A stretch of 11,241 nucleotides of DNA, from the NCBI GenBank assembly GCA_964534355.1, contig CAZHNZ010000128.1, positions 1 to 11,241 on the forward strand, in the 5' to 3' direction. The notes below the pieces were generated by a model. That model had not been told where the DNA came from. It was given only the letters and a program-made list of their open reading frames with translations, and ran no database searches. Source of the stretch: CAXXIC01 sp964534355 (GTDB lineage: Bacteria; Bacteroidota; Bacteroidia; Bacteroidales; UBA7332). This document shows, piece after piece, positions 1 through 5,921 of the stretch (position 1 is its first letter; the number at the start of each line of letters is the position of its first letter). A program made the position numbers and the translations under genes.

Positions 1-1
1 T

Positions 2-406
2 AACTCCAATTGGGTCGATTTCCATACTGTGACCGGTAACACCAGTGGTGAGTATAGCGGCAGCTTTAAACCGGATACTATCAGTCAGGTGCGCCTATAC
101 ATCACCAATACATCGAACAATACAGCACGCGTTTACGAGTTTGAACTCTATGGCGTGCCCTATATCACTTCAGGCGTTTCTAACTCCGGAACAAACAGTG
201 TTTCGATATTCCCCAATCCGGCATCAGACAAGCTTTACATCACCGGGCTCACAACTCCGGCCACTGCTGAGCTATTTAACCTTCAGGGACAGAAAGTGCT
301 TTCAACACACACTCAAAGCGAAGTAAATGTATCTCCATTAGCTTCGGGCATCTACGTGCTTAAGGTCAATAATCACCGTTTCCGCATCATTGTTTCGGGT
401 AAATAA
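2..406 (+). CDS. 3' end of a T9SS-secreted protein with a discoidin-like (F5/8 type C) domain (partial)
   Basis: The reading frame is open to the left edge of the window, so the true start lies upstream; the GTG at 29 is an internal codon. The first 50 or so residues, including RLYITNTSNNTARVYEFELYG, resemble the last strands of an F5/8 type C (discoidin, CBM32-like) carbohydrate- or surface-binding domain. A short linker follows, then a C-terminal domain of about 70 residues that starts with SIFPNPASDKLYI, passes through AELFNLQGQKVL and ends SGIYVLKVNN...IIVSGK. This is the classic type A T9SS sorting domain (Por_Secre_tail family), which directs export across the outer membrane and is then removed. 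The catalytic or main part of the protein is missing, so its activity is unknown; discoidin modules are often attached to glycoside hydrolases. A terminator follows 18 nt after the stop. Confidence is high for the sorting domain and moderate for the discoidin call. Confidence 0.85.
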   Translation, partial: NSNWVDFHTVTGNTSGEYSGSFKPDTISQVRLYITNTSNNTARVYEFELYGVPYITSGVSNSGTNSVSIFPNPASDKLYITGLTTPATAELFNLQGQKVLSTHTQSEVNVSPLASGIYVLKVNNHRFRIIVSGK

Positions 407-424
407 GCCCAATATCAATCACAT

Positions 425-466
425 AAAACCGGCTGCTTCATTTTGGATGAGACAGCCGGTTTTTTT
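425..466 (+). terminator. Intrinsic terminator after the partial secreted-protein gene
   Basis: An 11-bp perfect stem is formed by AAAACCGGCTG at 425-435 and CAGCCGGTTTT at 453-463, with a 17-nt loop. It runs straight into a T tract at 460-466. It lies 18 nt beyond the stop codon at 404-406, the usual position for a Rho-independent terminator. Confidence 0.9.
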
Positions 467-477
467 ATTTCAGACAA

Positions 478-496
478 TTTGCGGCTCGTCCGCAAA
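478..496. repeat. Small hairpin TTTGCGG-CTCGT-CCGCAAA
   Basis: A 7-bp perfect inverted repeat (478-484 with 490-496) encloses a 5-nt loop. It sits between the terminator and the next promoter. The ten bases TTTGCGGCTC at 478-487 occur again at 554-563, across the -7 element of the next gene. There is no T tract after it, so it is not an ordinary terminator. Confidence 0.5.
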
Positions 497-549
497 CCTT
501 TGCATAACAAAATCCAATGTACCCGGAATCGTTAATGGCTTCGACACAC

Positions 550-557
550 TAATTTTG
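550..557 (+). promoter_or_regulatory. Bacteroidota -7 promoter element TAATTTTG
   Basis: The bases match the TAnnTTTG consensus exactly and are followed by CGG. With a start point some 7 nt downstream, the 5' leader would be only about 20-25 nt before the ATG at 587. No good -33 TTG element is visible at the usual spacing, so the call rests on the -7 match and its position. Confidence 0.55.
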
Positions 558-586
558 CGGCTCAAAATGCAAATTCCAATTTATCT

Positions 587-1375
587 ATGAAACTAAAATC
601 TATTCTACCGTTATCTATTCTGACTTTCTTACAGTTCTTGCCACTTCAGTCTCAAAAACTAATGACTGATGTAACCCTCACTACCCGCTACATGGCTCAC
701 GGGCTCGATGTGGGCGGGCAAAACCTGGAGGCTCTGCAGGTAGATGCAATTGTGCCGGTGGTCAAAGATCTTGTTTTTATTGCCTGGGCCAATTTCCCGC
801 TCGACCGACACTTCAACGAAAATGATGAGGTAGATCTGCTCTTCAACTACAAATACAGCAGCAAAAGCAAATCCCGTTTTCTGATAGCCCCCAACGGCTA
901 CTTCGACTACTGGTTTTTTCAGAATAACAAATGTACTTCCGACATCCACGGCAATGCACTCAACAATGCTATGCTGCAAGGATTCAAAGTCAATCTGGGT
1001 ATAAGCATGCCCAACATCCTACCCGTTGGCTCTACCCGCATTGTTCCTGCTTACAACTACTATTACTGGACTCCACTGGGAGGGAAAACCTTCTACGCCG
1101 CTGGCATCCACGAGTTTACTCTCAACAGCAGCCTGCCCGTCAAATTCGGCAACTCGCGTCAAAACCTCGATCTGGCTATCAGCAGCGACTACTCCGAACA
1201 AAATGCGTTGGGAAACAGCAAAGGCTGGACCAATGTAGCCTGCCACGCCGGCACTACACTCAAATCGGGTAGCTGGTCGCTCACCCCCTCGGTGCACTAC
1301 CAATGGTCATTTGCCGCTAATGCGGTCAATCACAATCAGTTTTGGTTTAAGATGAATGTCGGAAAGGCGTTTTAA
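587..1375 (+). CDS. Outer-membrane beta-barrel protein (TorF/Gcw_chp-like)
   Basis: This 262-residue protein begins with a signal peptide (MKLKSILPLSILTFLQFLPLQSQ, cleaved around residue 22). The rest alternates hydrophobic and polar residues in many short amphipathic strands rich in Tyr, Phe and Trp, and it ends in phenylalanine (VGKAF). These are the marks of an outer-membrane beta-barrel. The N-terminal region, with VTLTTRYMAHGLDVGG followed by LQVDAIVPVV, recalls the TorF/Gcw_chp family of putative porins, where a strand with a conserved Arg-Gly-type turn opens the barrel; this family match is from memory of the pattern. It probably sits in the outer membrane as a porin or structural barrel, substrate unknown. 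It has its own promoter and is separated by 331 nt from the phosphate genes, so a functional link to them is not shown. Confidence 0.7.
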   Translation: MKLKSILPLSILTFLQFLPLQSQKLMTDVTLTTRYMAHGLDVGGQNLEALQVDAIVPVVKDLVFIAWANFPLDRHFNENDEVDLLFNYKYSSKSKSRFLIAPNGYFDYWFFQNNKCTSDIHGNALNNAMLQGFKVNLGISMPNILPVGSTRIVPAYNYYYWTPLGGKTFYAAGIHEFTLNSSLPVKFGNSRQNLDLAISSDYSEQNALGNSKGWTNVACHAGTTLKSGSWSLTPSVHYQWSFAANAVNHNQFWFKMNVGKAF

Positions 1376-1412
1376 GTTTTAAGTTCTAGGTTTTAGGTTC
1401 TAGGTTCTGGGT
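1373..1412. repeat. Imperfect tandem repeat of an AGGTTCT-type unit
   Basis: Beginning at the stop codon, the sequence repeats TTTTAAG, TTCTAGG, TTTTAGG, TTCTAGG and TTCTGGG in close succession, a degenerate unit of 7-8 nt. It cannot encode anything useful and has no T-rich terminator structure. It is most likely slippage-derived low-complexity DNA. Confidence 0.6.
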
Positions 1413-1491
1413 TGTGGGGTGCGAAGTTTTCTGAGCAAATTGTTAGATTTTTCTCTTTCAATCCTCTTCACCAGGTTATCTGTTACACGTC

Positions 1492-1516
1492 TACTTGTTT
1501 ACTCGTTTACTCGTAA
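1492..1516. repeat. 8-nt tandem repeat TACTCGTT (three imperfect copies)
   Basis: The units are TACTTGTT, TACTCGTT and TACTCGTA, ending in AC. The last unit merges into the GTAAC motif that recurs throughout this locus. Confidence 0.65.
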
Positions 1517-1543
1517 CAGGCAGCCACAAGGGCAGCCCCTACC

Positions 1544-1570
1544 CGTAACTCGTAACTCGTAACTCGTAAC
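1544..1570. repeat. 7-nt tandem repeat CGTAACT (about 3.9 copies)
   Basis: Three perfect copies of CGTAACT and a six-base partial copy occur head to tail. The same heptamer appears once more at 1667-1673 inside the promoter-like sequence of the next gene. GTAAC/GTTAC cores recur at least seven times in the gap at 2334-2486. Confidence 0.85.
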
Positions 1571-1628
1571 CATTCATCATTTTTAACCAACACAGCCTCT
1601 TTTCCTAAACAAACCTATAAGAAACACA

Positions 1629-1660
1629 TGTTACAAAACAGATTCAATTCTGTTACAAAA
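1629..1660. repeat. Direct repeat TGTTACAAAA, 22 bp apart
   Basis: The ten bases occur at 1629-1638 and again at 1651-1660, so their starts are 22 bp apart, close to two helical turns. They lie just upstream of the promoter-like sequence of the DUF47 gene. Spacing and position would suit a regulator binding one face of the DNA, but no regulator is known for this site. Confidence 0.45.
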
Positions 1661-1668
1661 AATATTCG

Positions 1669-1676
1669 TAACTTGC
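1669..1676 (+). promoter_or_regulatory. Possible -7 promoter element TAACTTGC
   Basis: This is one T short of the TAnnTTTGC form of the Bacteroidota consensus. It is followed by GCCG and an AT-rich leader, ending 31 nt before the ATG at 1707. The position is right, but the match is imperfect and there is no convincing -33 element. Confidence 0.35.
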
Positions 1677-1706
1677 GCCGTTTTTTAATTTAAACCACAA
1701 ACAATT

Positions 1707-2333
1707 ATGTTAAGAGGACTATTACCTAAGGAAGTTGCCTTTTTCGATTATTTCGACCAACTGATGGAAATCAACAAAACCATCAGTAAAACTTTCGCTG
1801 AAATGATTGAGGGAAAACAAGATCTGACAACGGCTTCTGTTGCTATTAGAAAACTGGAACGTGATGCCGATCGTATCTCCCGTGTTTGTTTAGACCTGCT
1901 TCACCGCACGTTTATCACGCCCCTGGAACGCGACGACATCTTCAACATTGTAAAATGTCTGGACGGTTTTGCTGATAACATCCACGCAACGGCCTTCCGT
2001 TTAGCCAACTACAACATCACCGAGCTGCGCCCCGAGTCGCACGAATTTGCCAAAGTAATTGTGGCTGCCGTAGAAGCACTCGATGTAGCGATGCACGGAC
2101 TCAAAAACATCAAGAAAAACGACCAGATAATCCGAGAGAAATGTGTATTGATACACGATCTCGAAAACGATTCTGACGAAATAAACCGCGCCGCCGTGGC
2201 CAAACTGTTTGACCAGGACGACATCAAACTCCTCCTCAAATGGAAATCAATCTACGAGAGAATGGAAAAAGCAGTCGATAAACTCGAGAGAGCTGCCAAT
2301 ATCATCGAAACTGTAGTAATTGATCATTCGTAA
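1707..2333 (+). CDS. DUF47 / PhoU-like phosphate transport accessory protein
   Basis: The 208-residue, all-helical, soluble protein fits the length and pattern of the DUF47 (PhoU_div, TIGR00153-type) family, cytoplasmic partners of PiT phosphate transporters. It shows the repeated acidic metal-binding motifs expected of PhoU-like bundles: LERDADR at residues 50-56 and LENDSDE at 152-158. TPLERDD at 71-77 leads into a helix with CLDGFADNI, and a last helix carries YERMEKAVDKLERAAN at 183-198. There is no signal peptide or membrane segment. The ATG at 1707 gives the family-typical N-terminus with a FDYF segment. A PiT-family transporter lies 153 nt downstream on the same strand, the usual partner arrangement, so the protein probably controls phosphate flux through that transporter. 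The family call is firm; the regulatory role is inferred from context. Confidence 0.9.
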   Translation: MLRGLLPKEVAFFDYFDQLMEINKTISKTFAEMIEGKQDLTTASVAIRKLERDADRISRVCLDLLHRTFITPLERDDIFNIVKCLDGFADNIHATAFRLANYNITELRPESHEFAKVIVAAVEALDVAMHGLKNIKKNDQIIREKCVLIHDLENDSDEINRAAVAKLFDQDDIKLLLKWKSIYERMEKAVDKLERAANIIETVVIDHS

Positions 2334-2486
2334 TTTGAGTTACGGGGGATTGGTTACAAGTTACAAAAAAACGTAACCGGTAACTTCAATCTTTCTACAA
2401 CTATCCCTCAATTACTTGCGGCAAACGGCAAATGGCTGGTTGTGGCGCGTAATCTGTAACTATTAAACCCTGTAACTTAAAAAAGA
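2334..2486 (+). other. Intergenic region between DUF47 and PiT genes with a GTTAC/GTAAC hairpin
   Basis: The gap contains seven GTAAC or GTTAC cores. Two pairs form an imperfect hairpin: GTTAC-AA-GTTAC at 2353-2364 and GTAAC-CG-GTAAC at 2373-2384, giving two 5-bp helices around a 2x2 internal loop, with an 8-nt A-rich loop. It is not followed by a T tract, so it is not a standard terminator, and the two genes may still be co-transcribed. The structure could affect mRNA processing or the ratio of the two products. The sequence TTACTTGCGG near 2411-2421 is only a weak promoter candidate. Confidence 0.5.
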
Positions 2487-3521
2487 ATGGAATCCGGTAT
2501 ATTTATTATCGTCATTATCACCGTTGCACTGGCTCTCGTATTCGATGTCATCAACGGTTTCCATGATGCCGCCAACTCTATCGCCACCATTGTATCGACA
2601 CGGGTATTATCTCCCCGCTTCGCCGTACTTTGGGCCGCGTTTTTCAACTTTGTGGCCATGTTTATCTTTGCGCCCAAAGTGGCCAATACCATCGCCAAAA
2701 TTATCATTATTGACCCCAAGGATACCGGCTTTATCTACGTCGTTCTGGCGGGTCTGCTGGGGGCTATCTTTTGGGATTTGCTCACCTGGTGGTACGGCTT
2801 GCCTGCCTCGTCATCTCATGCTCTGCTGGGCGGACTGGTGGGTGCGGGTTTGGCATACAAAGGTACTGCTATTATTCACTGGGCTAAAGTAAGTGAAACC
2901 GCCGCATTTATACCCATCGCGCCGCTGATCGGTCTGGTATTGGGCTACGTCGCCATGCTGGGTGTGATCTGGCTGGTACACAAATGGACACCCAAGCAGG
3001 TGGATACACATTTCCGCACAGGTCAGCTTATTTCGGCCGCTCTTTACTCCATCAGCCACGGTGCCAATGATGCACAAAAAACAATGGGGATTATTGTAGC
3101 TATTATGGTGGCCGGAAATATGATGTCGCCCGATGTGCAATTGTCTCTATCGAACCCCGAAACCATCTGGATTATCCTGTCGTGCCAGACTGCAATGGCA
3201 GCAGGTACAATGATGGGCGGCTGGAAAATAGTAAAAACCATGGGTATGAAACTCACCAAGCTGAAACCGGTTCACGGTTTTTGTGCCGAGTTTGCAGGCT
3301 CTATGTCGATATTCTTTGCCACAAGTCTCGGGATACCCATTTCGACTACGCACACTATCTCCGGTTCTATTATCGGGGTGGGTTCTGTTCAGAATCTGGC
3401 GGGTATCAAGTGGGAAACCGCTATCCGTATTGTTGCAGCATGGGTACTCACCATTCCGGCAGCTGCTATCGTCAGTGCACTGTTCTTTTGGTTAATCCAG
3501 GCGGTGCATCCGCTCTTCTGA
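2487..3521 (+). CDS. PiT-family inorganic phosphate transporter
   Basis: This 344-residue integral membrane protein moves inorganic phosphate across the inner membrane, typically as a metal-phosphate complex with protons or sodium. It has the two inverted PiT signature repeats: NGFHDAANSI at residues 23-32 and HGANDAQK at 191-198. They are paired with the conserved half-helix motifs SSSHALLGG around 108-116 and STTHTISG at 286-293. About ten hydrophobic segments are visible, and a central loop with KWTPKQVDTHF separates the halves. The length suits the shorter bacterial PiT proteins. The ATG at 2487 follows an A-rich stretch without a Shine-Dalgarno sequence and begins directly before the first membrane helix. 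It is preceded by its DUF47 partner and followed by a strong terminator, so the pair forms a complete transport unit. Confidence 0.95.
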   Translation: MESGIFIIVIITVALALVFDVINGFHDAANSIATIVSTRVLSPRFAVLWAAFFNFVAMFIFAPKVANTIAKIIIIDPKDTGFIYVVLAGLLGAIFWDLLTWWYGLPASSSHALLGGLVGAGLAYKGTAIIHWAKVSETAAFIPIAPLIGLVLGYVAMLGVIWLVHKWTPKQVDTHFRTGQLISAALYSISHGANDAQKTMGIIVAIMVAGNMMSPDVQLSLSNPETIWIILSCQTAMAAGTMMGGWKIVKTMGMKLTKLKPVHGFCAEFAGSMSIFFATSLGIPISTTHTISGSIIGVGSVQNLAGIKWETAIRIVAAWVLTIPAAAIVSALFFWLIQAVHPLF

Positions 3522-3540
3522 TTCTCCTAAACATATAACT

Positions 3541-3584
3541 CAAAGGGCTGTCTCTGATGAATCAGAAACAGCCCTTTGCTTTTA
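3541..3584 (+). terminator. Intrinsic terminator after the phosphate transporter gene
   Basis: An 11-bp perfect stem pairs CAAAGGGCTGT (3541-3551) with ACAGCCCTTTG (3568-3578). An inner TCTGAT/ATCAGA helix lengthens it, and the short run CTTTT follows. It starts 19 nt after the stop and separates the phosphate unit from the beta-helix genes. Confidence 0.85.
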
Positions 3585-3592
3585 GAAGCATT

Positions 3593-3608
3593 TTGTAAAC
3601 GTTTACAA
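3593..3608. promoter_or_regulatory. Palindromic operator, distal site of the first beta-helix gene
   Basis: TTGTAAACGTTTACAA is a perfect 16-bp palindrome with a central CG, typical of LacI/GalR-family operators. Its centre (3600/3601) is 30 bp upstream of the next palindrome, about three helical turns, and 82 nt upstream of the -7 element. Confidence 0.85.
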
Positions 3609-3623
3609 TGATTTTCCATGCAT

Positions 3624-3637
3624 TGTAAACGTTTACA
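3624..3637. promoter_or_regulatory. Palindromic operator, proximal site of the first beta-helix gene
   Basis: TGTAAACGTTTACA is a perfect 14-bp palindrome. Its centre (3630/3631) is exactly 52 nt upstream of the -7 element at 3683, the same distance as for the proximal site of the next gene. Confidence 0.85.
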
Positions 3638-3682
3638 GTGTTAATATTTTGACACTATTCATCTTTACTGAAATGACTTATA

Positions 3683-3690
3683 TAAATTTG
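3683..3690 (+). promoter_or_regulatory. Bacteroidota -7 promoter element TAAATTTG
   Basis: This matches TAnnTTTG exactly. The predicted start point is near 3696, leaving a leader of about 55 nt. The expected -33 region is poor (TTTA rather than TTTG), which fits a promoter that needs an activator bound at the upstream palindromes. Confidence 0.65.
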
Positions 3691-3752
3691 AACAAGATTT
3701 ATACCAACATACACAATTATAATTCATTTAAACTTTAAAATCATTACAAATT

Positions 3753-5423
3753 ATGAAAAAACTCACACTCGCATGTGCTCTTTTGGCATCCTGCTCAGTT
3801 TTTGCAACAGACGTCTTCGTGCGAACCAGCACAGATGCCACTTCGTGGAACAATATTCCCGGTGCAAACATTCTAACATTGCCTACCGGCAACAAACTCC
3901 CCAACGTCGGTGCAGATTCTGTGCTTTATCTGGCACCGGGCACCTACACAGCAGTGGCTCTTACGGTAGGTAGAGGAACTGAAACAACTCCTCCCACCTC
4001 TGCCAAATCAAAAATCTATGGTGGATTCAAGGGTGACGAATCAGCTATCGACCTGAACGCACGCCTGACCTCTGATTTAGACGGAAACGGCATCGTAGAA
4101 CCCTGGGAATTCAGTAACGAAGCCATCATCACAGCATCTGGCGATTCTGTTAAGTTTTTGAGCACCACAGGATCAAAATCTCGCATGATCGTTGTTTGTG
4201 GTCCAGAAGCGGAAGTAAACGGGGTTACTATTACAGATTTTTATTATCCAACTTATGCCGGCCCAATCACATTGGGTGTACCCACCGCTACCGGCACTGT
4301 AGCAAATAGTGTAACAGAAAAAGCAGGTTTCCTTCGCCTTTGTACTGTGAAACGTATGAAAGCAGGATATGGCATAGTCACTTCCACAAACAAATATTCG
4401 AAAATCGAAAACTGTTTGATCGAAAGTAACGTAATGAACGTTGCTAACTTTGGTGGTGCTGTATTTCTTAATGCCGTTGGTGGTACAGTATCCGGATGTA
4501 TTATTCGCAACAATGCCAGCGTAGGCGGTGGAGCCCGTTCTGCTGCAATTCATGCAACAAGTATAGCAGCTACAGATATGGATGCCATTGTCGAAAATTG
4601 TGTGGTTTACAACAACTATGCCATTGCTTACGGTGGAGCCATCCGCGGTGAAGGTATTTCGGGTAAACGTGGTCTTCAAATTGTAAATTCAACTATTGTA
4701 AATAACAAAACAAACACAACTGCACAAACCGGCTACGCCTCGGTAGAGCTGATCAATTGCGGATTGATTGCGAACTCGATTGCAGTAGGCGACATTTCCA
4801 GAGAAATACGGGCAAACACAGCAAATTCATTTATTGCAAGCAATGTTATGGGCGACTCTATAATCACCGCTGGTGGTTACAAAGCCGGCAATATGAGGGG
4901 TAAAGAATACACTGATTTAAGCTTCAAGAGTCCAACCGGATTCGCCGGTGTAATGATTCCTGACTACACTACACCTTTTGTTCAGGCAGATTACGACGCT
5001 ATCCGCAAAGCTAACTTCACCATCACCAGCAGCAGCTCGCCTGCCGTATTGGTAGCCGGTGTAGCAACATTGCCTGCCAACTACACATATACTGGTGGTA
5101 CAGCTGCTGTTAGCATCACCGCTACAGTACCTGCCAAAGATATTACCGGAGCATCCAGAGCAGGCAATAGCACTGTTGGTGCTTACGTATACCAACAACC
5201 AACCAAACTGGAAACGGCGTCTGTATCTAAAGCAGCTGCTTATGCTACAGAAAACGCAATTGTGATACGTGGAAACGTTGGTGATATTGCTTCTGTATAC
5301 AATGTAACAGGTAAGCTCATAAACAAAGTATCGTTAACATCTAACCAAACTACAATTGCTGCCAGCAAAGGACTCTACATTGTTGTATTGGGTACTCACA
5401 AAAACAAAGTTATTGTAAAATAA
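3753..5423 (+). CDS. Secreted right-handed beta-helix protein with T9SS sorting domain
   Basis: This 556-residue protein has a signal peptide (cleavage most likely after VFA at residue 18), one beta-helix module (19-480) and a C-terminal sorting domain (about 483-556). The module opens with FVRTSTDATSWNNIPGA, carries APGTYT and KIYGGFKG, and then a 12-residue loop DLDGNGIVEPWE (108-119) that fits the EF-hand calcium-loop pattern. Residues from about 150 to 350 form short repeats such as IENCLIESN, GGAVF, GCIIRNN and NCVVYNN, typical of parallel beta-helices and reminiscent of GGAI-type adhesin repeats. The module closes with DITGASR...VGAYVY, like the end of choice-of-anchor Q beta-helix proteins. 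The tail, with VYNVTGKLINKVSL and GLYIVVLGTHKNKVIVK, is a divergent T9SS domain without the usual NP motif. It is probably a cell-surface or secreted protein, either an adhesin or a polysaccharide-acting protein. No catalytic residues could be identified. The next gene carries two homologous modules. Confidence 0.85.
   Translation: MKKLTLACALLASCSVFATDVFVRTSTDATSWNNIPGANILTLPTGNKLPNVGADSVLYLAPGTYTAVALTVGRGTETTPPTSAKSKIYGGFKGDESAIDLNARLTSDLDGNGIVEPWEFSNEAIITASGDSVKFLSTTGSKSRMIVVCGPEAEVNGVTITDFYYPTYAGPITLGVPTATGTVANSVTEKAGFLRLCTVKRMKAGYGIVTSTNKYSKIENCLIESNVMNVANFGGAVFLNAVGGTVSGCIIRNNASVGGGARSAAIHATSIAATDMDAIVENCVVYNNYAIAYGGAIRGEGISGKRGLQIVNSTIVNNKTNTTAQTGYASVELINCGLIANSIAVGDISREIRANTANSFIASNVMGDSIITAGGYKAGNMRGKEYTDLSFKSPTGFAGVMIPDYTTPFVQADYDAIRKANFTITSSSSPAVLVAGVATLPANYTYTGGTAAVSITATVPAKDITGASRAGNSTVGAYVYQQPTKLETASVSKAAAYATENAIVIRGNVGDIASVYNVTGKLINKVSLTSNQTTIAASKGLYIVVLGTHKNKVIVK
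3807..5192 (+). repeat. Beta-helix module, copy 1 of 3
   Basis: About 462 residues, homologous along its whole length to copies at 6000-7376 and 8178-9545. Shared landmarks in order: a Trp-Asn/Ser-Asn-Ile start, GTYT, YGGF, the D-x-DGNGIVEPWE loop, NGVTITDF-like strand, CLIE, GGAV, IIRNN, NCVVYNN, GGAIRG, STIVNN, ASVELI, EIRANT and GAY. Confidence 0.85.
4074..4109 (+). other. EF-hand-like calcium loop, copy 1
   Basis: Encodes DLDGNGIVEPWE (residues 108-119). Acidic or Asn residues stand at loop positions 1, 3 and 5, Gly at 6, a hydrophobic residue at 8 and Glu at 12, as in a canonical EF-hand loop. Calcium binding is inferred. Confidence 0.6.
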
Positions 5424-5465
5424 TACAGGTAGGTAAAAAACCATCGTATATTTTCAACTGAATAC

Positions 5466-5496
5466 AGCCCTGCAGTTTTTACTGTGGGGCTTTTTT
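5466..5496 (+). terminator. Intrinsic terminator after the first beta-helix gene
   Basis: AGCCCTGCAGT (5466-5476) pairs with ACTGTGGGGCT (5481-5491) as an 11-bp stem with two G-T wobbles and a TTTT loop, followed by a six-T tract. It lies 42 nt after the stop codon, so the next gene needs its own promoter. Confidence 0.9.
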
Positions 5497-5680
5497 GTGC
5501 CTATAGGTAAAATTAATTTAACAAATAGAATCATTAGTTTAAGTTCGATACAATAAAATACCCCGTTAACAGATTAAGAGAAAAAAGATATCAAGTCGTT
5601 AATTTACTACAACACATTTGATTATTTACAAATTTGAAAATGCACTCATTCAACTAATCCTTTTTTTTCGGGATATTTTT
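5497..5680. other. AT-rich non-coding stretch
   Basis: I see no gene, hairpin of note or TAnnTTTG element here. The sequence is strongly AT-rich with poly-A and poly-T runs (for example the T run at 5660-5668), which may bend the DNA next to the operator cluster that follows. Confidence 0.5.
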
Positions 5681-5694
5681 CGTAAACGTTTACA
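5681..5694. promoter_or_regulatory. Palindromic operator, distal (third) site of the large gene
   Basis: Contains the perfect 12-bp core GTAAACGTTTAC at 5682-5693. Its centre is 34 bp upstream of the next palindrome and 117 nt upstream of the -7 element. The first beta-helix gene has no equivalent third site. Confidence 0.8.
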
Positions 5695-5715
5695 TCGTTT
5701 TTAACCCGGATTACC

Positions 5716-5727
5716 GTAAACGTTTAC
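5716..5727. promoter_or_regulatory. Palindromic operator, middle site of the large gene
   Basis: A perfect 12-bp GTAAACGTTTAC centred 83 nt upstream of the -7 element. It matches the distal site of the first beta-helix gene, which is 82 nt upstream. Confidence 0.85.
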
Positions 5728-5746
5728 ATAAAAAACCCACTGTTTT

Positions 5747-5758
5747 GCAAACGTTTAC
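5747..5758. promoter_or_regulatory. Palindromic operator, proximal site of the large gene (one mismatch)
   Basis: GCAAACGTTTAC differs from the core by one base (C for T at position 2). Its centre is 52 nt upstream of the -7 element, identical to the proximal site of the first beta-helix gene, and 31 bp from the middle site. Confidence 0.75.
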
Positions 5759-5804
5759 GACGATTTTTACAGACTTAATTGACAAAAAAAGAACTAACAG
5801 AATA

Positions 5805-5812
5805 TAACTTTG
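5805..5812 (+). promoter_or_regulatory. Bacteroidota -7 promoter element TAACTTTG
   Basis: An exact TAnnTTTG match. A TTG at 5779-5781 lies 23 nt upstream, a little farther than the usual -33 spacing. The predicted start point near 5819 leaves a leader of about 100 nt before the ATG at 5922. Confidence 0.65.
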
Positions 5813-5921
5813 ACAATATTTGACTGTATTGAGTACAATCCTATGTTAACATACTTATACAATTTACAACCGATCAATTCAGAACAATCAAATCAAATAT
5901 AAACAATTAAATCTTTTCCGT

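Larger units (their letters stand above)
1413..1706. other. Non-coding region upstream of the phosphate genes
   Basis: I see no gene here. The stretch holds two further short tandem arrays (1492-1516 and 1544-1570), a pair of TGTTACAAAA direct repeats (1629-1638 and 1651-1660) and a weak promoter-like TAACTTGC (1669-1676). No clear terminator for the beta-barrel gene upstream was found. Confidence 0.6.

Noticed and set aside
390..590. A 66-codon plus-strand frame between the first two genes
   Set aside because: It overlaps the end of the upstream gene, runs through a strong terminator hairpin and the next promoter, and shows no protein-like pattern.
659..979. A 106-codon minus-strand open frame inside the beta-barrel gene
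   Set aside because: The plus-strand frame has a signal peptide, barrel strands and a terminal Phe; the antisense frame has no start context or domain.
1373..1570. CRISPR-like or telomere-like array
   Set aside because: The units are 7-8 nt with no spacers, and no cas genes are present; TTAGG-like stretches are imperfect and short. Simple tandem repeats explain them.
3593..3637. CcpA catabolite (cre) sites
   Set aside because: The palindromes fit the cre pattern, but CcpA is a Firmicutes regulator and all other evidence points to Bacteroidota. A different LacI-family member is the better reading.
3753..3800. Lipoprotein signal (LASC at residues 11-14 of the first beta-helix protein)
   Set aside because: The sequence fits a lipobox, but the signal would be only 13 residues long. 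Cleavage after VFA at residue 18 aligns with the mature start of the homologous module in the next protein, and the T9SS tail fits an ordinary Sec signal.
4173..4679. A 168-codon open frame on the minus strand inside the first beta-helix gene
   Set aside because: It is antisense to a convincing gene, has a Cys/Thr/Asn-rich composition with no recognisable family, and reflects the repetitive codon pattern of the beta-helix repeats.
5497..5680. A small gene or RNA in the AT-rich stretch before the large gene
   Set aside because: No open frame of substance, no promoter match and no stable hairpin could be found.
3593..5758. Ends of a mobile element or recombination sites
   Set aside because: The palindromes are in two clusters each upstream of a promoter, with fixed distances to the -7 elements. 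No transposase or integrase is present and no target duplication was seen.
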